A stretch of 64,000 nt of DNA from Rhizobium sp. NZLR1 (GTDB lineage: Bacteria; Pseudomonadota; Alphaproteobacteria; Rhizobiales; Rhizobiaceae). The stretch covers positions 501,501-565,500 of the forward strand of contig NZ_CP071632.1 in NCBI RefSeq assembly GCF_017357385.1, written 5' to 3'. The notes beneath the pieces are model-generated. The model did not search any database. It saw only the letters and a list, made by a program, of their open reading frames with translations, and was not told the DNA's origin. Made by a program: the position numbers and the translations under genes. Below, piece by piece: positions 34,957-43,373 of the stretch (position 1 is its first letter; every line of letters starts with the position of its first letter).

Positions 34957-35895
34957 TCAAGTTGCATGTTCGAATTCTCTTCGCGCATCTCGTGCTTTTG
35001 CATTGAGAATGACCAGGAGTTTTCGGGCGAGCGCGATGCGGATGACCATTTTCGGTTTGCCCTGGCTTTGCAACCTTTGCTGGAATGCCGCCAGATGCGG
35101 ATTGTGTCGGGCTGCGATGGCGCCAACCAGGAACAGAATGGCGCGTGGTCCGGAGCGCCCGCCGCGCACCGGCCGATGTCCGCTGCGTTTGCCGCTGTCG
35201 TTGGCAATCGGCGCAAGGCCGGCCAGCTTGGCGATCGCCTTGTTGGAGATCCGGCCGATCTCAGGCAATTCGGCCATCAGCCGGGCAACGGTACGGTTGG
35301 CCACGCCCTTGATCGAGCGAAAGGCCTGGTTGAGGCAGGCCCAGAGCGGATCGTCATCGATCATCGAGGCAATCTCGCCTTCGAGGGTGCGGCTCTGGCG
35401 CACCAGAAGCGCGATCACCTCGTTGAGGCTTGCCACGCTCTGATGATCGCGGGCCGCACTGCGGCGCTGCCTCTGGACGGTCAGGTCACTCGTGACCTGG
35501 GACAGCCGCGCCATCAGCGCCGACAGCCGCATCTGCGCGGCTTTCGGCGGCGGCAGGGCAGCCAGCCGCTTGGTTTCGGCATAATGGGCGATCATCGCCG
35601 CATCGATGCGGTCGGTCTTTTCCAGAAAGCCCATGGCTTCGGCAAACCGGCGCACATGGCGCGGATTAGCCAAGGCGCAGGCGATCCCCATCTCCCACAA
35701 CAACAGGAAGGCCGTCCGCTCGTAACCGCCGGAAGCCTCCATGACGACGAGCTCGACATTCTCGGCCCGGCAAAGATCGGCCAGCGCGCCGATGCCGGTG
35801 GCGTCATTGCTGAAACGCTCAAACGTCCCGGACGGGCGGATAGACGCATCCAGCCAGTCCTTCGAAACATCCACTCCACATATAACTCTGTTCAC
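34957..35895 (-). CDS. IS110-family DEDD transposase, copy 1
   Basis: 312 residues from GTG 35895; a TTG at 35928 would extend into the putative bridge RNA. The N-terminal RuvC-like DEDD domain shows D9 in GVDVSKD, E53 in VVMEASGGYE, D95 and D98 in KTDRIDAAMIAHYA. The C-terminal Tnp domain shows IKGVANRTVARLMAELPEIG and the catalytic serine candidate S248 in RGGRSGPRA. The reading frame is intact and the protein is identical to copy 2, so recent mobility is likely. Confidence 0.93.
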   Translation of the reverse strand: MNRVICGVDVSKDWLDASIRPSGTFERFSNDATGIGALADLCRAENVELVVMEASGGYERTAFLLLWEMGIACALANPRHVRRFAEAMGFLEKTDRIDAAMIAHYAETKRLAALPPPKAAQMRLSALMARLSQVTSDLTVQRQRRSAARDHQSVASLNEVIALLVRQSRTLEGEIASMIDDDPLWACLNQAFRSIKGVANRTVARLMAELPEIGRISNKAIAKLAGLAPIANDSGKRSGHRPVRGGRSGPRAILFLVGAIAARHNPHLAAFQQRLQSQGKPKMVIRIALARKLLVILNAKARDARREFEHAT

Positions 35896-36090
35896 GGTAA
35901 CCTGCCTTGTGCGTGCGATTGGAACCAAGCGACTATTCGGTCGTACGTGACGATGACGAAGATCCCAGGCTCATCCACGGTTGTAACCAGAGGGGGAACG
36001 GGCGACTTCGTCACGCCTCTGGCCGGGTGGCCACCCGGCCAGAGGCTCAATCGCTTCCATCGCACAAAATCTCTAACGTGCAGATACAAG
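35896..36090 (-). ncRNA. Putative bridge RNA of IS110 copy 1
   Basis: Reading the minus strand: a perfect 32-base hairpin (36014-36045, arms GCCTCTGGCCGGGTGG), then a stem TGACGAAG/CTTCGTCA enclosing a loop with CCCCCTC (35990-35996) and GGATGAG (35970-35976), then a second loop with ATAGTCGCT (35928-35936) and ACAAG (35906-35910), closed by TCACG with CGTGA at the transposase start. The first pair of segments matches the target CCCCTCATCC. The second pair matches the element ends AGATAGTCG-CT and CT-TGTATC. This order equals that of known IS110 bridge RNAs. Transcription itself is not shown. Confidence 0.72.
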
Positions 36091-36160
36091 GAGCCCAAAC
36101 GGCACAACGCCAAACGTCGGCATCATGAAACCTTTCGATCTGTAAGCCGTTGTCGTGCTT

Positions 36161-38167
36161 ATGACCGGCGCTAAACTTAATCCGATATCGGTCGACGGCA
36201 CCGAACCGCAGGGTTCCGAGGCGTCGCTCGACGAGAAGGCATCGACTGTCGAGGTCGTGCCGCCGCCAGATGTCATCGAACCCAGTCCGGAACTGACGCC
36301 CGAGGAGGCCGAGCAGGCACGCAAGAAGTATTTGCTCAAGCGTTTCTGGATCAGCGCCCGCCACTACTGGAGCCGCGGCGGTGACAGGCTCGCCTGGCCG
36401 TGCACACTCGGGCTGCTGGCGCTGATCGGCATCAATGTCGGTTTCCAGTATGGAATCAATCTGTGGAACCGCGGGATCTTTGACGCCATAGAGCGACACG
36501 ATGCCGGCACCGTCTATTTCCTCAGCGCCGTCTTCCTGCCGCTGGTGCTCGGCACCGTCGCCGTTGTCACCACACAAGTCGCCCTGCGCATGATGATCCA
36601 GCGCCGCTGGCGTTCCTGGCTGACGACCGCCGTCATCGGGCGCTGGCTGGCAAACGGCCGTTATTATCAGTTGAACCTGATCGGCGGTGACCACAAGAAC
36701 CCCGAAGCGCGCATTTCGGAGGATTTGCGGATTGCCACCGAAGCCCCTGTCGATTTCATCGCCGGGGTCATTTCCGCATTCTTGGCGGCTTCGACCTTCA
36801 TCGTCGTGCTCTGGACGATCGGCGGGGCGTTGACGCTGCCGATCGCAGGTTTCACCGTCACCATTCCCGGCTTTCTCGTCGTCACTGCGGTTCTCTATGC
36901 CGCGATTACCTCCAGTTCGATGGCGGTCATCGGCCGGCATTTCGTCCAGGTCTCCGAGGCTAAAAATCAAACCGAAGCCGAATTTCGCTACACGCTGACG
37001 CATGTGCGCGAAAACGGCGAGAGCATCGCATTGCTCGGCGGCGAAGAGGAGGAGCGCAACGACCTCAACAAAACCTTCACCAATGTGCTCGGGCAATGGG
37101 CGCTGCTTGCCCGCCAGCACATGCGCACAACGCTTGTGTCGCATGGATCGATGCTGATTGCTCCCGTCGTGCCGGTCTTGCTGTGCGCTCCGAAGTTTCT
37201 CGAAGGCAGCATGACGCTCGGACAGGTCATGCAGGCTGCGTCTGCTTTCGCCATCGTCCAGGGCGCGTTCGGATGGCTGGTCGATAACTATCCCCGTCTT
37301 GCCGACTGGAACGCCTGTGCACGGCGCATCGCTTCGCTGATGATGTCGCTCGACGGGCTGGAGCGGGCCGAACAGAGCGACGCGCTCGGGCGCATCAAGC
37401 GCGGCGAGACGGAGGGCGAGGCGATGCTCAGCCTGAACGATCTCTCGGTGTCGCTTGACGACGGCACCGCCGTGGTCACGGAAACCCAGGTGGCGATCGA
37501 ACCCGGCGAGCGGGTGCTCGTATCCGGCGAATCCGGGTCGGGCAAGAGCACGCTGGTGCGGGCGATCGCCGGTCTTTGGCCCTGGGGTGACGGCAGCGTC
37601 AATTTCCACGCCGACCGACGCTTGTTCATGCTGCCGCAACGGCCCTACATCCCGTCGGGCACGCTTCGCCGCGCCGTCGCCTATCCCGGCGCCGCCGATA
37701 GCTGGACGCTGGATAAGATCAAGGAGGCCCTCGCCAAGGTGGGACTGGATTATCTGAACGACAGGATCGAGGAAGACGCGCCCTGGGACCAGACCTTGTC
37801 GGGCGGCGAAAAGCAGCGGCTCGCCTTTGCGCGTCTCCTGCTGCACACCCCCGATATCATCGTGCTGGATGAAGCAACCTCGGCACTCGATGAGAAGAGC
37901 CAGGACAAGATGATGCAGATGGTGATCCAAGAATTGCCAGAGGTGACCATCATCAGTGTCGCACATCGCGCCGAACTCGAAGTCTTCCATAGCCGCAAGA
38001 TCACCCTGGAGCGGCGCGAGGGCGGAGCAAAGCTGGTCAGCGATATCGATCTGATCAAGCGCAAGAGAAAGCGGACCTTATTGTCACGCGTTTTGGAGAA
38101 CCGCCGCTCCCTGCCGAAGGCCGGCACGGCCGCGAACAAGGCGGCGCAGCCGCGGAATGAGAAATGA
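36161..38167 (+). CDS. SbmA/BacA-like ABC transporter, membrane-ATPase fusion
   Basis: 668 residues from ATG 36161 (GTG 36155 possible). A cytoplasmic Pro/Glu-rich head (about 1-60) is followed by a membrane domain of the SbmA/BacA-like ABC_membrane_2 type (about 65-400, with EFRYTLTHVRENGESIALLGGEEEE) and a C-terminal ATPase: Walker A SGESGSGKST, signature LSGGEKQRLAFARLLL, Walker B IIVLDEATSALD. It resembles the ABCD/YddA-type exporters and BacA-related proteins. The IS110 copy ends 70 bp upstream and may have displaced the native promoter. Substrate unknown. Confidence 0.87.
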   Translation: MTGAKLNPISVDGTEPQGSEASLDEKASTVEVVPPPDVIEPSPELTPEEAEQARKKYLLKRFWISARHYWSRGGDRLAWPCTLGLLALIGINVGFQYGINLWNRGIFDAIERHDAGTVYFLSAVFLPLVLGTVAVVTTQVALRMMIQRRWRSWLTTAVIGRWLANGRYYQLNLIGGDHKNPEARISEDLRIATEAPVDFIAGVISAFLAASTFIVVLWTIGGALTLPIAGFTVTIPGFLVVTAVLYAAITSSSMAVIGRHFVQVSEAKNQTEAEFRYTLTHVRENGESIALLGGEEEERNDLNKTFTNVLGQWALLARQHMRTTLVSHGSMLIAPVVPVLLCAPKFLEGSMTLGQVMQAASAFAIVQGAFGWLVDNYPRLADWNACARRIASLMMSLDGLERAEQSDALGRIKRGETEGEAMLSLNDLSVSLDDGTAVVTETQVAIEPGERVLVSGESGSGKSTLVRAIAGLWPWGDGSVNFHADRRLFMLPQRPYIPSGTLRRAVAYPGAADSWTLDKIKEALAKVGLDYLNDRIEEDAPWDQTLSGGEKQRLAFARLLLHTPDIIVLDEATSALDEKSQDKMMQMVIQELPEVTIISVAHRAELEVFHSRKITLERREGGAKLVSDIDLIKRKRKRTLLSRVLENRRSLPKAGTAANKAAQPRNEK

Positions 38168-38187
38168 CGTCCGCTTGGGCGCAGAAT

Positions 38188-38649
38188 TCATCGGTCGCGC
38201 AAGGGAACCTCCGCGCTGGCAATCCGATCCAGATTTTCGATCAGCCGCTTGAGCAGATCGACAAGCTGTGCCGATTCCGCATCCGTAAACCCTGCCAATG
38301 CCTCGTTATTCCCTTGGAACAAGGCGGCAATCGCCTCCGGCATGGCTTCTTGTGCAGCCTTCGTCAGCACGATGCGGCTGCTGCGCCCGTCAGCCGGGTC
38401 GCGTGTCCGCGCAATCAGGCCATCCCGCTCCATGCGGGTAAGCATCTGCGCCATCGGCGGTTGCTCTGTCCTCGCAAAGCGGGCGAGATCGCGCTGCGTG
38501 CTTGCCTTGCCATCTTGCAGCGCCACCAGCACCGGCAACTGGCCAACACCGAAACCGAGCGGTTTGAGGCGTGACTCGCTGAGCCGCGCAAACCCCCGCG
38601 CCGCGAGACTGATGAGATGCCCCGGCGTCGACAGCACGTCTTCGTCCAT
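38188..38649 (-). CDS. MarR family transcriptional regulator
   Basis: 153 residues from ATG 38649. Winged helix at about 40-110 with STQRDLARFARTEQPPMAQMLTRMERDGLI and the wing RTRDPADGRSSRIVLT. It is divergent from the SnoaL-like gene and separated from it by an AT-rich region with ATATATACGTACATATATATA, likely its operator. The C-terminus converges on the ABC gene 20 bp away. Confidence 0.88.
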   Translation of the reverse strand: MDEDVLSTPGHLISLAARGFARLSESRLKPLGFGVGQLPVLVALQDGKASTQRDLARFARTEQPPMAQMLTRMERDGLIARTRDPADGRSSRIVLTKAAQEAMPEAIAALFQGNNEALAGFTDAESAQLVDLLKRLIENLDRIASAEVPLRDR

Positions 38650-38684
38650 TCCATTTACCCTTTTTCCCACGCGCTTGACTGCAA

Positions 38685-38712
38685 GATATATACGTACATA
38701 TATATATTCATG
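38685..38712. promoter_or_regulatory. AT-rich near-palindrome, probable MarR operator/promoter
   Basis: AGATATATACGTACATATATAT is centred on ACGT in the 124-bp divergent region between marR and the SnoaL-like gene. The strong AT content stands out from the surrounding GC-rich DNA. Confidence 0.5.
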
Positions 38713-38773
38713 CACGGCGTTCGACAATGCCGTTTCGACAGCGAATGTTTCAATTTCCACGGAGGGAACCGAT

Positions 38774-39151
38774 ATGTCGCAAAATGATGTTGAGATGATC
38801 AAGCGCATCTATGCCAGCTTCAATGCGAGAGATATCGACGCGGTCCTTGCCGTGCTGTCCGATAATGTCGCCTGGGCCAACGGCATGGATGGCGGCCATA
38901 TCCATGGTCGTGAGGCCGTGCGCGACTATTGGACAAGGCAGTGGGCTGTCATCAGCCCGCACGTCGAGCCGGTCGCATTCGAAAAAACCGAAGATGGCGC
39001 CGTCGCTGTCGAGGTGATCCAGTCGGTCTTCGACCTTGATGGCCGGCCGCTTGAGGGGCAGACCCACGGCCTGAAGGACAAGACCGTGACGCATATCTTC
39101 CGCATCGCAGGCGATGGGATTATTCGCTTCGATATCCAGGATGCCTTGTAA
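38774..39151 (+). CDS. SnoaL/NTF2-like protein
   Basis: 125 residues with the cone-shaped NTF2/SnoaL fold: IKRIYASFNARDIDAVLAVLSDNVAW at the start, HIHGREAVRDYWTRQW in the middle, and THIFRIAGDGIIRFDIQ at the end. GGAGGG lies 8 bases before ATG 38774. Small soluble protein that could be an isomerase, hydrolase or ligand-binding protein. Its divergence from the marR gene suggests control by it. Confidence 0.85.
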   Translation: MSQNDVEMIKRIYASFNARDIDAVLAVLSDNVAWANGMDGGHIHGREAVRDYWTRQWAVISPHVEPVAFEKTEDGAVAVEVIQSVFDLDGRPLEGQTHGLKDKTVTHIFRIAGDGIIRFDIQDAL

Positions 39152-39226
39152 GCCCGCATGCTCTGTAAGCTTGTACTGACTATGCCGGGGACGACCATCG
39201 ATCCCTCGGCGGCCCAGCCGAACCGC

Positions 39227-40717
39227 CTAATGCGAGGCCGCCTCGCTTGCAACTGCCGCGCCCTTTTGGCTCCGACTAGATCCGACCGGGATCAGCCACG
39301 TTGTGAAGAAGGTCAGCACCGCGACGACGACCACGCCCCAGAAGCTCCAGTGCAGGGCTGCGTTGAAGACCGAGCGGATCGCCGGGTCGGCGGCGAGCGC
39401 AGAAAGCCCGGTCGGCTGGTTCAGCGCCTCGCGCAGGCCGGCCGCCGCCTCGCCGCCTGCATAATGGTTGATGCCGGCATTGAGAATGGCGCCGAGCACG
39501 GTGGCGCCGAGCGTATTGCCGAGGCTGCGGGCAAAGATGATCGAGGCGGTGGCGCTGCCGCGCATCGACCATTCGACGCTGTCCTGCACCAGCACGATGC
39601 TGGTGAGGCTGATCAGACCCATGCCGAAGCCCATGAAGAAGGAGCCGGCGCCGGCAAGCGCCGGCGAACTCTCAGGTGTCAGGAACAACAGGAAACAGGC
39701 GCCGAACGGAAAGAGCAGGCTGCCGACCCGCAGCGTCCGGCGGATGCCGAAGGCTTTGTAGAAGCGGCTGGAGAGCATGACGGCCAGCGGCCAGCCGACG
39801 ACCAGCATGGTGAGCGTGAAGCCGGCGACAAGAGGCGAGCGGCCGAGCACGCCCTGCACATAGAGCGGCAGGATTGTCGAAAGCCCGATCAGCGCCATGC
39901 CGGCCAGCAGCGTCGCCGCATTGCTGGTGGCGATCAAGCGGCGGCTCCAGAGCGGGATCGAAATAATCGGCTCCGGCGCCCGCTTCTCCTGGGCGAGGAA
40001 GAGAATGCCCGAGACGATGAAGACGGCGAAAAGCGACAGCAGGATCCAGGCGCTCGCATCGGTTTCCGTCAGCATGACCAGGAGCGCGACGATCGAGATC
40101 GAAAACAGTACCGATCCGAGGTAGTCGATCTTTGCCTGCTTGTGCGCCACGTCCTCCTTGAGGAAGACCATGAAGGCGATGATCGAGATAATGCCGATCG
40201 GCAGGTTGATCCAGAAGATCCAGGCCCAGGAGATATTGTCGACGATGATGCCGCCGGCAAGCGGCCCGACGACGGCCGACGTCGCCCAGACGGTCGCCAT
40301 TGCACCCTGAACGCGGCCGCGCTCCTCGAGCTTGAAGAGATCGCCGATGATGGTCATCGTCACCGGCTGGATCGCGCCCGCACCCAGCCCCTGCAACAGC
40401 CGGAACAGCACCAGCGACATCATCGACCAGGCAAAGCCGCAGAGCAAAGAGCCCAGAAGGAAAATCAGGATGCCGCCGATCAGCACCGGCTTGCGCCCAA
40501 AGATGTCGGAGAGTTTGCCGTAGATCACGGTCGTCGTCGACTGCGCCAGCAGGAAGGCCGAAAACACCCAGCTGTAATAGGAAAAACCGCCGAGCTGCCC
40601 GACGATGCGCGGCATCGCGGTTGCCACGATCGTTGCCTCGATCGCCACCATGAAGGTCGCGACCATGATGGTGGCGACGATAAGCACGCGGTTCGAGCGT
40701 TGCGCTGCATTCGACAT
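39227..40717 (-). CDS. MFS drug efflux transporter, DHA2 (EmrB/QacA) family
   Basis: 496 residues with about 14 membrane segments. Motif A is seen as GKLSDIFGRKPVLIGG and the DHA2 motif region as LLQGLGAGAIQPVTMTIIGDLF. AGAGGATCG precedes ATG 40717. It is probably an inner-membrane multidrug or organic-anion exporter. No membrane-fusion partner gene is adjacent. The 234-bp gap upstream (40718-40951) shows no gene. Confidence 0.9.
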   Translation of the reverse strand: MSNAAQRSNRVLIVATIMVATFMVAIEATIVATAMPRIVGQLGGFSYYSWVFSAFLLAQSTTTVIYGKLSDIFGRKPVLIGGILIFLLGSLLCGFAWSMMSLVLFRLLQGLGAGAIQPVTMTIIGDLFKLEERGRVQGAMATVWATSAVVGPLAGGIIVDNISWAWIFWINLPIGIISIIAFMVFLKEDVAHKQAKIDYLGSVLFSISIVALLVMLTETDASAWILLSLFAVFIVSGILFLAQEKRAPEPIISIPLWSRRLIATSNAATLLAGMALIGLSTILPLYVQGVLGRSPLVAGFTLTMLVVGWPLAVMLSSRFYKAFGIRRTLRVGSLLFPFGACFLLFLTPESSPALAGAGSFFMGFGMGLISLTSIVLVQDSVEWSMRGSATASIIFARSLGNTLGATVLGAILNAGINHYAGGEAAAGLREALNQPTGLSALAADPAIRSVFNAALHWSFWGVVVVAVLTFFTTWLIPVGSSRSQKGAAVASEAASH

Positions 40718-40951
40718 GACGATCCTCTTCGGGTGCTCCGCAGATGCCGGGAATGTCGGCAGGCTGGCTGGGATGTGGGGCGATGCGCCGCTTGCGGAGT
40801 GATGGGTAGTTTTACGTCCGCAAGCGCGAGTCGTAAAGCCGTTCTCGCGGCTCTTATTTTCACGTGATTTCGCAGCCGCGACGGCCGAAGCGAGGGCCGG
40901 CGGGCCGGGCCTTCATCCTGTCAAGAGGTCAGGCGGACATCCGCTTCATCC

Positions 40952-41329
40952 TCATTGCGGGCAGGCCTCGCTGCCCGAGCCGGTATTCGCGGAACCGGCG
41001 GTGCAACCCGGCGTCGGCTTGAGATCCGGATTGACGCCGCCGGGATTGATCGTGCTGCGGCCGCTATTCAACTCGACGCCGCCATTGCCGGTGGTGCCGC
41101 CGCTCGTGCTGCCGGTGGTGCCGGGATCGGTCCCGACAGAACCGCTGCCCGCCGAACCAGTGCTGCCAGAACCGGCACCGGCCGAACCCGCACCCGAACT
41201 CCCCGATCCGCCAATGATCGGCGCCACCGACAGCCGCCCACTGGAATCTGCTCCACCCGTCGTCTGCGCCAGCGCCGTGCCGGCAAGACCGATCGAAAGT
41301 AGCGATATCGCGATGAATTTGCAGGACAT
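40952..41329 (-). CDS. Small secreted Gly/Ser/Thr-rich protein
   Basis: 125 residues from ATG 41329, which has GGAG six bases upstream (an ATG at 41341 is the alternative). The signal peptide runs to about ALAQ, followed by a low-complexity region of G, S, A, T repeats (about residues 40-90) and a tail with two cysteines (PTPGCTAG and SEACPQ). It is likely extracytoplasmic, with no assignable function. Base usage fits a real gene rather than noise. Confidence 0.65.
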   Translation of the reverse strand: MSCKFIAISLLSIGLAGTALAQTTGGADSSGRLSVAPIIGGSGSSGAGSAGAGSGSTGSAGSGSVGTDPGTTGSTSGGTTGNGGVELNSGRSTINPGGVNPDLKPTPGCTAGSANTGSGSEACPQ

Positions 41330-41701
41330 AATGTTCTCCATGCTTGTTGACTCAGGGGGAACCAGCTCGGCGGCGGCATTGTTCCTGCAATGTCGCGATT
41401 TTCAGGTTGTTGACGGTATAAGCGGGGGCATCGGTGCAAGGTGGGAAAATTCGGATAAATTCGCGCGCCGATTGTTTTCTTTTCGGCGACTGCTAATGTG
41501 GCCCGCCCATATTCAAGGTGCCCTTCTTTGCCGCTCTATCGATTAATTGCTGTTTGTCTTGCTCTGCTGATGCGGCCCGTCGTCGAGGTCCTAGCCACTG
41601 CCGTCTAGTTAAACCGGAAATTCAAGGTGGCTCCTGGACAGGGGACATTTCTTTAACGCATCATCGCCTCATTTTCGGCAGAGCGCTAGGTAGCTTTCAG
41701 A
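41330..41701. other. Intergenic region at start of an AT-richer patch
   Basis: No convincing gene is seen. From about 41380 to 43170 base composition falls visibly below that of the flanking genes, suggesting a different origin. Confidence 0.5.
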
Positions 41702-42244
41702 TTGTTGAGATTGCTTATTTTACGATGGGAGTTCCCACTACTTCCAGCGCTCTTCGCGCTGGCGTGCCATTTCGTCATTGTCTTCCAGGAGTTCTATAAA
41801 CCTGGCCCAAAAAGCTGGGAGACCTCAATGCTTTGCGTCCCTATTTTTGCTTATATTTGGGCGAACGTTTTCTCGATCCTGGTAGATCAGACGGCCGTTT
41901 CGATGCTGTCAGCCTCACTGGCGACGGCTCTTCCGTGCGCCTGTTTAGCAATCTATTTCATCTACTCGCGCCAGATTAAACGCAAACCTGACCCGCAGAT
42001 TTCAACCGCCAAGGCGTTAGGCATTGCGCTTTCAGGTCTGGCTCTAGTTGCGCTAGCTGCATATGGCATGGGTCAAATCACCACATGTACCAACGCGAAG
42101 TGCCGAGGCGGGACCGAGCTATTTGGTCATTTCAGATTTGGCGCGTTTTATCTGATTTGCCTTTGGGGCGGCTGGATCAGCATGTGTTCCTTTCTGATTC
42201 TCCATGACGTTTTGAGGCGGTTTTTCAAGTGGGCTATCAAATGA
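41702..42244 (+). CDS. Hypothetical membrane protein
   Basis: Up to 180 residues from TTG 41702; in-frame starts further down are possible. About four hydrophobic segments (for example PALFALACHFVIVFQEF, ALGIALSGLALVALAAYG, FGAFYLICLWGGWISMCSFLI) separated by basic or polar loops. A CTNAKC pair of cysteines lies before the last segment. No family recognised. It lies in a lower-GC stretch, codon use differs from neighbours, and it may be horizontally acquired. Confidence 0.5.
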   Translation: MLRLLILRWEFPLLPALFALACHFVIVFQEFYKPGPKSWETSMLCVPIFAYIWANVFSILVDQTAVSMLSASLATALPCACLAIYFIYSRQIKRKPDPQISTAKALGIALSGLALVALAAYGMGQITTCTNAKCRGGTELFGHFRFGAFYLICLWGGWISMCSFLILHDVLRRFFKWAIK

Positions 42245-42406
42245 TGACGGGGTTATGCCTGCGCCGCCGGATGGGCCATATCCTCCTCGGTCATTTGCAT
42301 TTGCGTAAGAGCTTCACCGGAAGCCTTGCTGAAGTTTTTCGCAGAAACGATAGTTGAAAATCTCCCGATACCATGCAACTTGCGAGCGGGTTTGGGGCTA
42401 TTTCAA

Positions 42407-42967
42407 ATGTTTTCATTTCTCTTCAGTTTGCAGGGCTTGTCGGTTGCGGTTTTATGTTCGACCGCCGTTCTTCTTCCGACTTCGAGGATTGCGGCAGATA
42501 AATGGGCAGAGAAAGTCTTTCCAGATCCGCTCAAATGCGCCTTCACAGAAGGGGCAATATCATATTACGCCGATGATCAGGCGATCAATATCACCGTCGC
42601 CATTCCAGACGAGGCCAAAGCAAGCCTCAAGACGATGGAAAGAAAGATAACGGCGACATGCACTTCGAATGACATGCCGCTAATAAATGTCGCTACAAGT
42701 GGTGAATTCTTCGGAAGCAGATACACCCAGTTCAGCATGCCGATCTACGCTCTCGATGCTGGCGGCGGCTGCATGTCGCCCTTCTACTACTACTTTTCGT
42801 TCCCGGAAAAAGCAAAGACGCTGCATGACAACATCCTGCAGCGCACGGGAAGGGACCTCAAAGTACTTTCCGGATCTGGACAGAACGAGCCCATTGATGA
42901 CCGAGGATGGATCACCGACTACGGTGATCATAGCACCTATTCCTGTTCCATGGAGGAAGGGTTCTGA
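42407..42967 (+). CDS. Hypothetical secreted protein
   Basis: 186 residues from ATG 42407. The N-terminus is hydrophobic (MFSFLFSLQGLSVAVLCSTA) and looks like a signal sequence ending near RIAADKW. The mature part has several cysteines and aromatic clusters (SPFYYYFSF). No domain recognised. A longer frame from TTG 42326 is open but would bury the signal sequence. Low-GC context as for the preceding gene. Confidence 0.55.
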   Translation: MFSFLFSLQGLSVAVLCSTAVLLPTSRIAADKWAEKVFPDPLKCAFTEGAISYYADDQAINITVAIPDEAKASLKTMERKITATCTSNDMPLINVATSGEFFGSRYTQFSMPIYALDAGGGCMSPFYYYFSFPEKAKTLHDNILQRTGRDLKVLSGSGQNEPIDDRGWITDYGDHSTYSCSMEEGF

Positions 42968-43176
42968 GCTATTGTCCCTCTAGCTGAACACCTTTATGGC
43001 AGCGGTTGCGAAACTTCCGACTGGAGGAGACTTGAGTTCCGTGGTGGAGGCTCACACTCGTCTTATTCGGCCGCGAATGCCATTTACATGCGTGCTGCCC
43101 AGATGCTGCCCGCAGAAAAGGCCTCACCGTACTTCGGCGCATTATCTCAATAACATGTTGAAATCTGAGAGAAAAA

Positions 43177-43252
43177 TGGTGCCGCTTGCAGGACTCGAAC
43201 CTGCGACCCCATCATTACGAATGATGTGCTCTACCACCTGAGCTAAAGCGGC
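43177..43252 (-). tRNA. tRNA-Thr (anticodon CGT)
   Basis: On the minus strand the acceptor GCCGCTT pairs with AAGCGGC and is followed by an encoded ACCA. The D arm is GCTCAGGTGGTAGAGC. The anticodon stem CATCA/TGATG encloses loop TTCGTAA with anticodon CGT, and the T arm is GCAGGTTCGAGTCCTGC. All arms are intact. Confidence 0.95.
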
Positions 43253-43373
43253 ATCTCACGGCCGAAGCATGCGGCCTACGATTTGCATGGCGCTGATACA
43301 GCCATTGTCCGAAGATTTCAAGCGCCCTGTCATGCCTTTGGCAAAAAAGAGGGCAGCGGCGGGGAGAGCCGGT

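Larger units (their letters stand above)
34942..36090 (-). mobile_element. IS110-family insertion sequence, copy 1
   Basis: 1149-bp element, delimited by comparing with the copy at 54998-56146: shared sequence starts after GGATGAG and ends at TACAAG(G). It has no terminal inverted repeats and no obvious target duplication, as usual for IS110. Relative to the transposase it has a long 5' noncoding region (35896-36090) and only 15 bases after the stop. On its minus strand both borders show a CT dinucleotide, consistent with a CT recombination core. The right flank (GAGCCCAAAC) departs from the usual repeat sequence GGGC. Confidence 0.92.

Noticed and set aside
36047..37990. 647-codon minus-strand frame opposite the SbmA-like gene
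   Set aside because: Mirror frame of a clear ABC protein with all ATPase motifs; no domain of its own.
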